The position numbers and the translations under genes are program-made. A DNA stretch of 64,000 nucleotides, from contig NZ_CP073586.1 of assembly GCF_022267555.1 (NCBI RefSeq), positions 2,657,501-2,721,500 of the forward strand, in the 5' to 3' direction. This DNA is from Proteiniphilum propionicum. Its GTDB lineage: Bacteria > Bacteroidota > Bacteroidia > Bacteroidales > Dysgonomonadaceae. A model generated the notes under the pieces. The model ran no database searches. It saw nothing but the letters and a program-made list of their open reading frames with translations, and had not been told where the DNA came from. Shown here piece by piece: positions 9,889 to 18,125 of this stretch. The first letter of the stretch is position 1; every line of letters starts with the position of its first letter.

Positions 9889-11121
9889 ATGAAAAAATTA
9901 CTGTTTCCTTTAATATTCATCACCTTGATGCTAATATCATGCTCGGGTGATGATATTGAAGATTATATACCGCCGGAGCCTATACCGCCTGAAGAGCCGG
10001 TGGAGCCGGTGGCATATCACACAAAAGCCAAGGAGTTGTTTGATTTGATCAATCAGTTTTATGGCATTAGAAGTGGTGCAGCAGCCGGTCTGTATAACGA
10101 GAATTATCCAAAGAAGAGTGGTGACAACATTGCATCTTATCTGTGGCCGTATGACGGACTGGTTTCGGGTGCGGCACTGCTTCACGAGTTGAGTTATGAT
10201 GTGAAATACACAGACTTGGTTGACAATTTTGATCTCTATTATAGACCCTCTGCCGGTAACGTGAATATTGGAGGTTATGGCTCTTCTACAAACGGAACAA
10301 CAGGAGGCGGAACGCGGTTTTATGATGATAATTCAATTGTAGGAATCAGCTTGGTAGAGGCATATAAACTTACTGATAATAGTAACTATCTTGCCAAAGC
10401 AAAGCAGATTGTACAGTTTTTGAAATCGGGCGAAGATAATATTCACGGGGGTGGATTATGGTGGAATGAGAGTGAGAAGAATATCTCAGGAAATGAAAAC
10501 TCAAACAAGCCAACATGCTCCAACGGGTATGCAACACTCTTTTTACTTGAGTATTACACTGTTTGTGATCAGAGTGAGAAGTCGGATGTTCTTGCTTTTG
10601 CCAAGCGTCTCTACACCTGGGTTTACAATAATCTTCGCGACCCTGCAGATGGTTGTTATTGGAACGATGTACAGGTTTCAGGAGTAGTAAATAAAACGAA
10701 ATGGACCTACAACACGGGGGTGATGATCTCTAACGGAATCCGTTTGAGTGAAATTTTAAATGATCAGAAATATCTTAATGAAGCGATAGAATCGGCACAG
10801 GGTGCATACAGTTATTTTGTACGTCCTGCGGGTAATCTGGCTCTGGCATACCCCAATCATGATCCATGGTTTACCACGAAACTGATTCGCTCATTTGTTG
10901 ATATTGAACCATATTACCCGAGTGCTGCTAACTATATCAAGACATTTATAAATTTTCTTGATTATGGTTATACCCACGCGAGGTTCAGTAATGGTCTGTT
11001 TTACGAGGACTGGACAGGTTCTGATCCCAAGAGAGCAGAGCAGTTATTAATGCAGGCTGCTGCGCTTGAATCATTAGGGGTTGTTGCCCTGTATAAAGGT
11101 GAGTCGGCAAACGCCAAATAG
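9889..11121 (+). CDS. GH76 endo-alpha-1,6-mannanase, surface lipoprotein
   Basis: A 410-residue glycoside hydrolase family 76 enzyme, which cleaves the alpha-1,6-mannan backbone. The lipobox LISC places Cys18 as the anchor, and the acidic run SGDDIED right after it resembles the Bacteroidota lipoprotein export signal, so a surface location is likely. A proline/glutamate linker (about 27-42) precedes the (alpha/alpha) barrel. The catalytic pair of consecutive aspartates is seen in RFYDDNSIVG (Asp146-Asp147), with CSNGYA and LYTWVYNNLRDP downstream as in the family. It follows the SusE-like gene by 12 bp and probably produces the oligosaccharides that the SusCD pair imports. Confidence 0.9.
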   Translation: MKKLLFPLIFITLMLISCSGDDIEDYIPPEPIPPEEPVEPVAYHTKAKELFDLINQFYGIRSGAAAGLYNENYPKKSGDNIASYLWPYDGLVSGAALLHELSYDVKYTDLVDNFDLYYRPSAGNVNIGGYGSSTNGTTGGGTRFYDDNSIVGISLVEAYKLTDNSNYLAKAKQIVQFLKSGEDNIHGGGLWWNESEKNISGNENSNKPTCSNGYATLFLLEYYTVCDQSEKSDVLAFAKRLYTWVYNNLRDPADGCYWNDVQVSGVVNKTKWTYNTGVMISNGIRLSEILNDQKYLNEAIESAQGAYSYFVRPAGNLALAYPNHDPWFTTKLIRSFVDIEPYYPSAANYIKTFINFLDYGYTHARFSNGLFYEDWTGSDPKRAEQLLMQAAALESLGVVALYKGESANAK

Positions 11122-11142
11122 AATATCATTGTATAAAACATA

Positions 11143-12315
11143 ATGAAGAAGCTTAATTTACTAGTCGCAATTATGGTGGTGACGGCCTTTAGTTCTGAAC
11201 TAAAGGGCCACACCACTTATAAAGAAAAAGCAGTTGAGATGTTTCAGCTTGTTTGGGACCTCTATCGGGTACCGCAATATGGTTTGTTTGCCGAATATTA
11301 TCCAAGTGAACATAAACCAAATCTGACCTATTTTAATGACTCAGACAAGCAGGCTCAGGAGGTCTCCTATTTATGGCCGATGAGCGGTATCTTCTCGTCA
11401 GCTGTACTCATGGGTTCAATGGATCCTGAGAAGTATGGGGTCTATATCGACTCGATGGTTGTGGCCATGGAGGAGTATTACGATACCAGCCGGGTCCCTT
11501 TCGGCTACCAGGCTTACCCGGTTAGATTTGAGAAGGTGGACAGATATTATGATGATAACGGACTTGTTGGGATTGATTATATCGATTCTTATATGGTTAC
11601 CAAAAATCCTCACTATCTGGAGAAGGCAAAGCAGGTGATGTCCTTTATTCTCAGCGGATGGAATGATAGGTTTGAAGGGGCAGTGCCATGGCTCGAAGGA
11701 GTAGATGACCAGAAACCGGCATGCTCAAATGGCAAGGCTCTGGTATTGGCCCTGAAGCTGTATGAGGCGACAGGTGACAGATATTATCTTGATCTCGGGA
11801 AACATTTTTATGACTGGATGGACAGGTATCTAAAAGATCCTGTAAGAGGGGTAGTGTGGAATTCCCTGAGTACCGTTACTGGTGAGGTTGTTCCTGATCT
11901 CTATACTTACAATACCGGTACACTATTACAGGCTGCAGTTGCATTGTACAAATTAACAGGTGATAAGGATTACCTGAACGATGCCGAGTTTTTAGCCGAA
12001 GGGAGTTATAATGTTTTCTTTAAATTCACTGATGAAGGAATCCCTTATATAAGCGATCTGCCATGGTTTAACCTGGTATTGTTTAGAGGATATCATGATC
12101 TGTATGATGTGACAAAAAACTCCAAATATGTTGATACAATGATAAAAGGGTTGGATTTTGCATTGGAGAATGCAGTCGATCAGGCAGGGTTGGTATATCA
12201 CGACTGGACAGGGCGGACGAATGAATATAACAAGCCTAAGTGGTTGCTGGATTCATCATGTATCCCGGAGTTTTTGATTAGAGCGGCAATGATTAGGGGG
12301 GAAATAGTAAAATAG
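11143..12315 (+). CDS. GH76 alpha-1,6-mannanase, second paralogue (probably periplasmic)
   Basis: A 390-residue GH76 protein with the catalytic aspartate pair in RYYDDNGLVGID (Asp137-Asp138) and the ACSNGKALVLAL motif. Unlike the neighbouring GH76, it has a signal peptide without a lipobox cysteine, so a soluble periplasmic enzyme acting on imported fragments is likely. The reading frame starts 21 bp after the first GH76. A strong hairpin (11177-11215) lies inside the signal-peptide codons. It is the last intact gene of this operon; a decayed ATPase fragment follows. Confidence 0.88.
   Translation: MKKLNLLVAIMVVTAFSSELKGHTTYKEKAVEMFQLVWDLYRVPQYGLFAEYYPSEHKPNLTYFNDSDKQAQEVSYLWPMSGIFSSAVLMGSMDPEKYGVYIDSMVVAMEEYYDTSRVPFGYQAYPVRFEKVDRYYDDNGLVGIDYIDSYMVTKNPHYLEKAKQVMSFILSGWNDRFEGAVPWLEGVDDQKPACSNGKALVLALKLYEATGDRYYLDLGKHFYDWMDRYLKDPVRGVVWNSLSTVTGEVVPDLYTYNTGTLLQAAVALYKLTGDKDYLNDAEFLAEGSYNVFFKFTDEGIPYISDLPWFNLVLFRGYHDLYDVTKNSKYVDTMIKGLDFALENAVDQAGLVYHDWTGRTNEYNKPKWLLDSSCIPEFLIRAAMIRGEIVK
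11177..11215 (+). repeat. Long hairpin inside the start of the second GH76 gene
   Basis: TTTAGTTC (11188-11195) pairs with GAACTAAA (11197-11204), GGCC (11184-11187) with GGCC (11206-11209) after a one-base bulge, and TGGTG (11177-11181) with CACCA (11211-11215). The whole covers codons 12-25 of the gene. No U-run follows, so it is not a terminator. Confidence 0.75.
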
Positions 12316-12370
12316 CGTTATTCTTTAAAGTATTGTTGAATTTGTAATAAAGAATTGCTAATGAAACCCA

Positions 12371-12963
12371 ATGAGTCTTTTAGAGTCTAAAGAGTCTAAT
12401 GGTTCAATTTCATTAAAATCGTTATTTGATGGTAATTTAGACATATCATCTACATCCTCTTTGAGTATTGATGATCTTTCATTTGCAATTTGCAGAGGTG
12501 AGTGGCCGGCTTCAGTGTCTATGCCTAAAGAGATTGCATTAGATACATCAGTAAATTATGTTGAAGCTGACCCAACTATAGCCGCAGCGGTTTTGGGTAC
12601 TAATCCTGTTGGTATCCTGAAAGATTTCAATACTTTTGGCTTTTTATTTGAGTCGCTATGCACCCGTGATTTGAGAATTTATTCTGAAGCTAATGGTGGT
12701 AGCGAATTTTATTATCGTGACAGGTATGATTTTGAAGCAAATATAATAGTTTCTCTGCGAGATGGCAGATGGGTAGCAGTAGAAGTGAAGTTGGGACAGA
12801 AGCAAATTGAAGAAGCAGCCGAAAACTTATAAAACTAAAAGAGAAAGTAAATACAGACAAAATGGGTTATCCATCATTCCTGATGGTACTTACAGGTGGT
12901 GAGTTTGCATACAGACGATCGGATGGTGTACTTGTTGTACCCATTGGCTGCCTTAAAGATTGA
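12371..12963 (+). pseudogene. Remnant of an AAA/DUF4143-family ATPase gene
   Basis: The translated piece MSLLESKESNGSISLKSLFD...FAICRGEWPASV and then GILKDFNTFGFLFESLCTRDLRIY...VSLRDGRWVAVEVKLGQKQIEEAAENL is the C-terminal half of a DUF4143 ATPase. Three kinds of damage are visible. The N-terminal ATPase domain is absent. A block is missing inside (the NYVEA strand runs straight into DPTIAAAV). A one-base loss near 12831 makes the frame stop at 12832, while the expected tail (MGYPSFLMVLTGGEFAYRR... to a TGA at 12961-12963) continues in another frame. The gene is dead and lies between the two mannan operons, 3 bp from the end of gntR. Confidence 0.85.
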
Positions 12964-12966
12964 GGA

Positions 12967-13719
12967 TTACAATTTATTATTGTTATTATGATTATGATTA
13001 TTTGTAATATTCCTGACGGACTCAATCTTATAGGTGAAAGAATCAGCCCTGTACCATCCGATATTATATTCAATTGGTAGTCCATTCTTATCACTCACCG
13101 CCCTCTTGCGAATCAGGATAGGATCTCCTGTTTCAATTTCGAGCTTCGATGCTATAAAATCATTTGCAGGTGCGGCACTAATTTCCTCTTTAGAGGTTTT
13201 TACTATTATATCATAATCATTTCTTAAGATCTCATAGAGAGGTCTGTTAAAGTTTTCCGATCCATTCAATGGTATCTTTGGATTAAATTCAGATGAAAAA
13301 TATACAAATGGGAAATTTGTCTTTCCTCTGAGTCTTTCAATTTTTAATATTCTGGTATTTTCTGATATTGAAAAAAAATCTCTTGCCTCTTTGCTGGGTG
13401 TCTGCTTACTAATATGCAGTTCGAAATTTTCAATTTCTAAACCTAATAATTCCATCTCTTGCGAAAAACTCAACCAGTTGGTTGCTTCACTTGCAATGTT
13501 TTTTTCAGCTACCTGAGTACCGATTCCTCTTTTACGAATCAGAAGCCCTTCGCTCACAAGAGTATTAATAGCCTGTCTTAAGGTATTTCGAGACATTTTT
13601 AATTGTTCAGACAATTCAATCTCATTAGGAAGCATCTTCCCCTCTTTATATTCATCCTGTTCGATTAGGTCTCGTAAGTATAACTCTGCTTGTTTATGTA
13701 AAGGTAACTTTTGTTTCAT
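12967..13719 (-). CDS. GntR/HutC-family regulator of the mannan locus
   Basis: A 250-residue transcription factor. The N-terminal winged helix (about 5-75) contains EIELSEQLKMSRNTLRQAINTLVSEGLLIRKRGIGTQV, the classic GntR signature, and the C-terminal part (about 95-235) is a UTRA effector-binding fold with FPFVYFSSEFNPKIP and RKRAVSDKNGLPIEYNIGWYRAD. UTRA regulators of this type usually respond to phosphorylated sugars. It is transcribed divergently from the manA operon and its own promoter overlaps that operon's control region. The identical operator-like palindrome at 3981 and 13802 suggests it represses both operons; the inducer, perhaps a mannose phosphate, is inference. Confidence 0.88.
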   Translation of the reverse strand: MKQKLPLHKQAELYLRDLIEQDEYKEGKMLPNEIELSEQLKMSRNTLRQAINTLVSEGLLIRKRGIGTQVAEKNIASEATNWLSFSQEMELLGLEIENFELHISKQTPSKEARDFFSISENTRILKIERLRGKTNFPFVYFSSEFNPKIPLNGSENFNRPLYEILRNDYDIIVKTSKEEISAAPANDFIASKLEIETGDPILIRKRAVSDKNGLPIEYNIGWYRADSFTYKIESVRNITNNHNHNNNNKL

Positions 13720-13733
13720 CTTCTTTTTTTTGT

Positions 13734-13764
13734 CAAATGTATAAATTATAACAAAAACTTCAAA
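13734..13764 (-). promoter_or_regulatory. Promoter of gntR
   Basis: On the minus strand TTTG (13761-13764), 19 bp, TACATTTG (13734-13741) form a full Bacteroidota promoter 15 bp before the gntR start codon. It overlaps the upstream part of the divergent manA promoter, allowing joint control. Confidence 0.7.
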
Positions 13765-13768
13765 ATTG

Positions 13769-13813
13769 TTTGGTTGTATTTACATTCTTTTTTACATTTG
13801 CATGTTCATACAT
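13769..13813 (+). promoter_or_regulatory. Promoter and GntR-type operator of the manA operon
   Basis: TTTG at 13769-13772, a 20-bp spacer and TACATTTG at 13793-13800, followed by the palindrome ATGTTCATACAT at 13802-13813. The motif and its offset from the -7 box repeat those at 3949-3992. Because transcription would begin near 13807, the first in-frame ATG codons upstream of this point cannot be used for the manA fusion gene. Confidence 0.75.
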
Positions 13814-13834
13814 ATAATGACAATGATTAAACAT

Positions 13835-15574
13835 ATGCAAAATTACAAAAGTAACTACGACAAATTACCTGCCACAAACATTAAGGATGGTGTGCTTATA
13901 AGTGGTTGGAACAATATATTTGATGAGTTGATCTCTAAAGCTGACAATAATATTATTTGCATTGAAAGCTATCATGGTGTTTACAAAGATGAGCTTTTCA
14001 ATTTCTTTAAGAAAATACCACATGTTCTTTTCATAGACTCAAGTGATTATTTCAGGCCGGAGAATGAGGTTATGGAGATGACACAAAATTTTATGAAGGA
14101 TGATGAGTTATTTGGGTATCTCAGTAATCTTAAAATGGAAGATTATCTTGATGATGCACGAGTGGAAAAGATTAGAGAACAGATTGCATCTTCAGAAAAA
14201 ACAGGTAATATTATTGTTCTCGGTTATGGTAGTACTTTAGTAGCTGACCCTGACATCTTAATTTATGCTGATATGCCACGTTGGGAAATTCAGCAAAGAA
14301 TGAGAAAGAGTGAGATAACAGGGTTGGGTGTGGATAATCATAAAGAACCTTTTTCAATACAATTCAAAAGAGGATATTTTAATGACTGGCCTGTTTTAGA
14401 CAATCATAAAAAGAAATTATTCAGCAAGGTTGATTATTGGCTTGATACAGTTAAAGATAAGCCTAAATTAATTGATCGTGAAACATTTAATAAAGGAATA
14501 GAGAAAACAGCAAACTCTCCTTTTAGAGTGGTTCCATTTTTTGATCCTGCACCATGGGGTGGTCAGTGGATGAAAGAGGTGTGCGATTTAGACAAATCGG
14601 TCAGCAACTATGGATGGTGCTTTGATTGTGTGCCGGAAGAGAATAGTTTACTCTTTGATATTCAGGGTGAACTATTTGAGATGCCTTCAATAAATCTTAT
14701 ATTCCTTAAAACAAGAGAGATATTAGGTGATCCTGTAGAGTCGAGATTTGGCGATAGTTTCCCGATAAGATTTGACCTGCTTGATACTATGGGAGGGGGT
14801 AATTTAAGTCTTCAGGTGCATCCCACAATTCAGTATGCAAGAGATAACTTCGGTTTGCCATACACACAGGATGAGAGCTATTATGTGGTAGATGCCAAGG
14901 ATGATGCTCTGGTATATTTAGGTTTAAAGAATGGAATTGACAGAGATGAGATGATTGCAGATCTGGAAAAGGCAAATAGTAACCAGGGTGTAATCTTTGA
15001 AGAGAAAAAGTATATAAATATATTATCGGCTAAAAAGCATGACCATTTTTTGATACCGGCAGGAACAATTCATTGTTCGGGCGATAATTCTGTGGTTCTT
15101 GAAATTAGTGCTACCCCCAATCTGTTTACATTTAAACTATGGGATTGGAACAGACTGGGGTTAGATGGAAAACCACGTCCCATTAACCTGAATCGCGGGA
15201 AAAAGGTAATCAGATGGGAGAGAGATGCAGATTTTGCGAAAAAAGAACTGGTGAATCAATTTGTTGAGACAGGAAGAGGTGATGGCTGGATTGAAGAGCG
15301 GACCGGTCTTCACAAAAACGAGTTTATTGAGACACGAAGACAAACTTTTACTAAACAGGTGAGACATACTACAGGAGATTCTGTTAATGTGTTAACTTTG
15401 CTGGAAGGTAAAGAGATTATTGTAGAGAGTCCGACTAACGCCTTTGAACCATTTATCGTTCATTATGCTGAGGCGTTTATAGTGCCTGCTCATATTAAAG
15501 AGTATACTATAACTCCTCATGGAGAGTCGGAAGGCAAAGAGTGTATAACCATTAAAGCAAGTGTACGTTTTTAA
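13835..15574 (+). CDS. manA: Class I mannose-6-phosphate isomerase fused to a kinase-like N-terminal domain
   Basis: Interconverts mannose-6-P and fructose-6-P, the step that brings mannose into glycolysis. The C-terminal part (about 225-579) is a class I zinc isomerase with QVHP (327-330), QDESYYV (345-351) and IPAGTIHC (407-414, His413), the usual metal ligands. The first 215 residues are extra. They look like a P-loop nucleoside-kinase fold (IIVLGYGSTLVADPDILIYADMPRWEIQQRMR, SDYFRPENEV) but have no GxxGxGK[ST] Walker A where one is expected (ICIESYHGVYKDEL). The ATG at 13835 is chosen because the promoter ends at 13800 and the bases before 13835 match non-coding operator DNA of the other operon. 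The 579 residues exceed the roughly 320-390 of plain ManA. Confidence 0.85.
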   Translation: MQNYKSNYDKLPATNIKDGVLISGWNNIFDELISKADNNIICIESYHGVYKDELFNFFKKIPHVLFIDSSDYFRPENEVMEMTQNFMKDDELFGYLSNLKMEDYLDDARVEKIREQIASSEKTGNIIVLGYGSTLVADPDILIYADMPRWEIQQRMRKSEITGLGVDNHKEPFSIQFKRGYFNDWPVLDNHKKKLFSKVDYWLDTVKDKPKLIDRETFNKGIEKTANSPFRVVPFFDPAPWGGQWMKEVCDLDKSVSNYGWCFDCVPEENSLLFDIQGELFEMPSINLIFLKTREILGDPVESRFGDSFPIRFDLLDTMGGGNLSLQVHPTIQYARDNFGLPYTQDESYYVVDAKDDALVYLGLKNGIDRDEMIADLEKANSNQGVIFEEKKYINILSAKKHDHFLIPAGTIHCSGDNSVVLEISATPNLFTFKLWDWNRLGLDGKPRPINLNRGKKVIRWERDADFAKKELVNQFVETGRGDGWIEERTGLHKNEFIETRRQTFTKQVRHTTGDSVNVLTLLEGKEIIVESPTNAFEPFIVHYAEAFIVPAHIKEYTITPHGESEGKECITIKASVRF

Positions 15575-15575
15575 T

Positions 15576-16736
15576 ATGAATCAGAATAGAACAAAAAAGG
15601 GGTGGACTCCGGTGATAGCCGTTTTTTTCGGTTTTTTCATTATGGGTTTTGTTGATGTTGTGGGAATAGCAACAAATTACGTTAAAATAGATTTTAATCT
15701 ATCTAACTCATTAGCAAATACTCTGCCAATGATTGTTTTCCTTTGGTTTGCTCTTTTTTCGATTCCGGCCGGCATTCTGATGGGTAAGGTAGGCAGAAAG
15801 AAAACTGTTTTGATTTCTCTCTCTATTACAACATTTGCAATGGTTATTCCTTTTATCATTTATAGTTTTGCATGGGTGCTGGTGGCTTTTGCTTTACTGG
15901 GTATTAGTAATACTATTCTTCAGGTGTCGCTTAACCCATTGGTAGCATCTATGTTTAATAATGACAAAACTGCAAGTGTTTTAACTACGGGGCAGTTTAT
16001 TAAATCGGTCTCTTCTTTATTGGGACCAATTATAGTTGGCTTTACAGCTCTCTATTTTGCAAACTGGAGATTTACTTTCCTGATATTCGCGATAATTTCT
16101 CTTTTGTCAGTTCTGCTTCTTAGTTTTTCGAAGATCGATGAAACTGGATACACTAACCGGCAGAGCTCTTTTAGAAGTGTTATTAGTCTGTTGAAAAACA
16201 GATATATACTGTATAGTTTTCTGGGTATAGTTTTAATTGTGGGTCTGGATGTGGGTATTAACACATCCGCGCCCCAGTTATTAATGAGCAGAGCCGATTT
16301 AGAAATTAGCAGGGCGGGACTGGGCAGCAGTGTCTATTTTATAGCTAAAACAATAGGAACTTTTTTAGGAGCATTTCTACTTTTAAAAACCCGGCCTCTC
16401 AGGTTCTTGAGAGTGTCTCTGCTTATAGCGACGCTTTCATTTATTCCATTAATTTTTGGTAGTAACTTGTGGGCAATTTTGATAGCCATTTTTGTGATAG
16501 GCCTTTCATGTGCAAATGTTTTTTCTATTCTTTTCTCACTTGCTCTGAATAAACTGACCGATCGCTCAAATGGGATTTCTGCTCTCATGATAATGGGAGT
16601 ATCAGGAGGAGCTGTTATTTTACCATTGCAGGGAGTTGTGAACGATGCATTTGGGCTGATTGCTTCGCTTTTGGTGCTTCTTTCCTGTTTAATTCTAAAC
16701 TTACTTTTCACTCAAAAACTGAAAGAAAATGCCTGA
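15576..16736 (+). CDS. MFS sugar permease
   Basis: A 386-residue inner-membrane transporter with 12 predicted membrane helices. The helix 2-3 loop has the major-facilitator signature GKVGRKKTV (about 71-79). General layout resembles Bacteroidota hexose permeases of the fucose/glucose-galactose type. The ATG at 15576 lies one base after the manA stop, so translational coupling is likely; an in-frame start 15 bp earlier is inside manA. Placed between the isomerase and the ROK kinase, it most likely carries mannose or short manno-oligosaccharides into the cytoplasm. Substrate assignment is contextual. Confidence 0.82.
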   Translation: MNQNRTKKGWTPVIAVFFGFFIMGFVDVVGIATNYVKIDFNLSNSLANTLPMIVFLWFALFSIPAGILMGKVGRKKTVLISLSITTFAMVIPFIIYSFAWVLVAFALLGISNTILQVSLNPLVASMFNNDKTASVLTTGQFIKSVSSLLGPIIVGFTALYFANWRFTFLIFAIISLLSVLLLSFSKIDETGYTNRQSSFRSVISLLKNRYILYSFLGIVLIVGLDVGINTSAPQLLMSRADLEISRAGLGSSVYFIAKTIGTFLGAFLLLKTRPLRFLRVSLLIATLSFIPLIFGSNLWAILIAIFVIGLSCANVFSILFSLALNKLTDRSNGISALMIMGVSGGAVILPLQGVVNDAFGLIASLLVLLSCLILNLLFTQKLKENA

Positions 16737-17841
16737 TAATAAACAGAATGCAATATTAACACTGGATGCAGGAGGAACAAGCTTTGTTTTTTCTGCAATA
16801 GTAGATAACAAAGAGGCAGTAGAGCCAATATGCTCTGAAGCCTTCCCAGCAGATCTCAAGAAGTGTCTGGACTCCATGGTTGTCTCCTTTAAGAAAGTTA
16901 TAGATAGGCTGAACAGCTATCCTTCAGCAATAAGTTTTGCATTTCCCGGTCCGGCCGATTATGAAAATGGTGTTATCGGAGACCTTCCAAATTTTCCTGC
17001 ATTCAGGGGTGGTGTAGCGTTAGGTCCATATTTAGAAGAAAAATTCAATATACCGGTATTCATTAATAATGATGGCAATCTCTTCGCTTACGGAGAAGCA
17101 ATTGCCGGTGCATTGCCCGAATTAAACAGTGAACTGACCGTAAAAGGGAATCCAAAGCAGTATAAAAACTTACTTGCTGTGACTCTTGGCACAGGTTTTG
17201 GCGGAGGTGTAGTAATTGACGGGAAATTATTGAGGGGTGATAATGGTTGCGGTGGCGATGTGTGGTTGTCTGCAAATAAACTTGATAATTTTCTTCTGGC
17301 TGAAGAGGGGGTAAGTATTCGTGCGGTTAAACGAGTGTATCGTGAGATTTCGGGAGATGATACAGAATATACTCCTAAAGATATTTTTGAGATAGCCGAG
17401 GGTGAAAGAGAGGGTGATAGGGATGCAGCTATTGTAAGTTTCGAAAGACTTGGCGAGGTTGCAGGATTTGCAATTTCTGAGTCACTTAATATTGTAGATG
17501 GAATTGTTGTTGTAGGAGGAGGCATTTCAAAGGCATCCAAATATATTCTGCCTTCTATGATCAGGGAGATGAACAGTGTAAGGAAGAACACAGCAGGAGA
17601 TATATTTCCCCGCATGCAAATGAAAGCTTATAATCTGGAAGATGAAAAAGAGAGGTTGCTTTTTATGAAAGATGATTCAAAAACAGTAACTATTCCAGAG
17701 AGTAATAAAACAGTTGTATATCACCAAACAAAAAAGGTTGGTGTGATGACAACTAGACTGGGTACAAGTAAAGCTATTGCAATTGGTGCATATAACTTTG
17801 CAAAAAATCAGCTAAATATAAACTCTGCAGAAAATCGTTAA
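16729..17841 (+). CDS. ROK-family sugar kinase (putative mannokinase/hexokinase)
   Basis: A 370-residue ROK-fold protein. The phosphate-binding LTLDAGGTSFVFS (11-23), the catalytic aspartate in INNDGN (Asp115), and the GTGFGGGVVIDG loop (154-165) are all present, so it should be an active kinase. The zinc-binding cysteine motif of typical ROK kinases (CxCGxxGCxE) is not found; the equivalent place reads GDNGCGGDVW. A lysine-rich insertion near 300-340 is also unusual. The gene overlaps the permease by 8 bp and so is co-translated. Phosphorylation of free mannose to feed ManA is the simplest role. A regulatory ROK is unlikely, since no HTH is attached. Confidence 0.82.
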   Translation: MPDNKQNAILTLDAGGTSFVFSAIVDNKEAVEPICSEAFPADLKKCLDSMVVSFKKVIDRLNSYPSAISFAFPGPADYENGVIGDLPNFPAFRGGVALGPYLEEKFNIPVFINNDGNLFAYGEAIAGALPELNSELTVKGNPKQYKNLLAVTLGTGFGGGVVIDGKLLRGDNGCGGDVWLSANKLDNFLLAEEGVSIRAVKRVYREISGDDTEYTPKDIFEIAEGEREGDRDAAIVSFERLGEVAGFAISESLNIVDGIVVVGGGISKASKYILPSMIREMNSVRKNTAGDIFPRMQMKAYNLEDEKERLLFMKDDSKTVTIPESNKTVVYHQTKKVGVMTTRLGTSKAIAIGAYNFAKNQLNINSAENR

Positions 17842-18125
17842 TACGAAATGAACGTTTTTCCAATATTTTAGAATATTCTTATGACGATTGGACTGTGGTT
17901 CTGGGAAACCAGCAATCGCCACATTTTGCTTTTCGGTTTAACTGGGCAAGCCGACCATGGCTGACTCAGAAATGGAGCCGTTTTATAATTGATAATTTTT
18001 ATGGAACCGGATTAGCGAATGCTTACCTAGGTTATGAAGATCAGGGTCAGTTGAGCTCCTGGTTTGTTATGGCTGCAATTGGCCTTTTTCAAACAGATGG
18101 TGGTGCAAGTGCGAATCCAATATAT
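17842..18125 (+). pseudogene. GH92 alpha-mannosidase pseudogene, 5' piece
   Basis: In the frame of 17895 the DNA encodes LEYSYDDWT (GH92 middle-domain motif) joined directly to GNQQSPHFAFRFNWASRPWL and then GYEDQGQLSSWFVMAAIGLF. In a complete GH92 these are well apart, so the N-terminal half and the stretch around the catalytic glutamate are deleted. The piece ends at the IS element after NPIY. It follows the ROK gene directly and would have been a second GH92 next to the intact one at 20302. Confidence 0.85.

Noticed and set aside
12371-12832. The 153-residue frame as a working gene
   Set aside because: It is only the C-terminal part of a DUF4143 ATPase with an internal deletion and an early stop; the expected tail continues in another frame.
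13766-13834. Upstream start of the mannose-6-phosphate isomerase fusion
   Set aside because: The -7 box at 13793-13800 and the operator lie inside this extension, so it cannot be translated from that promoter.
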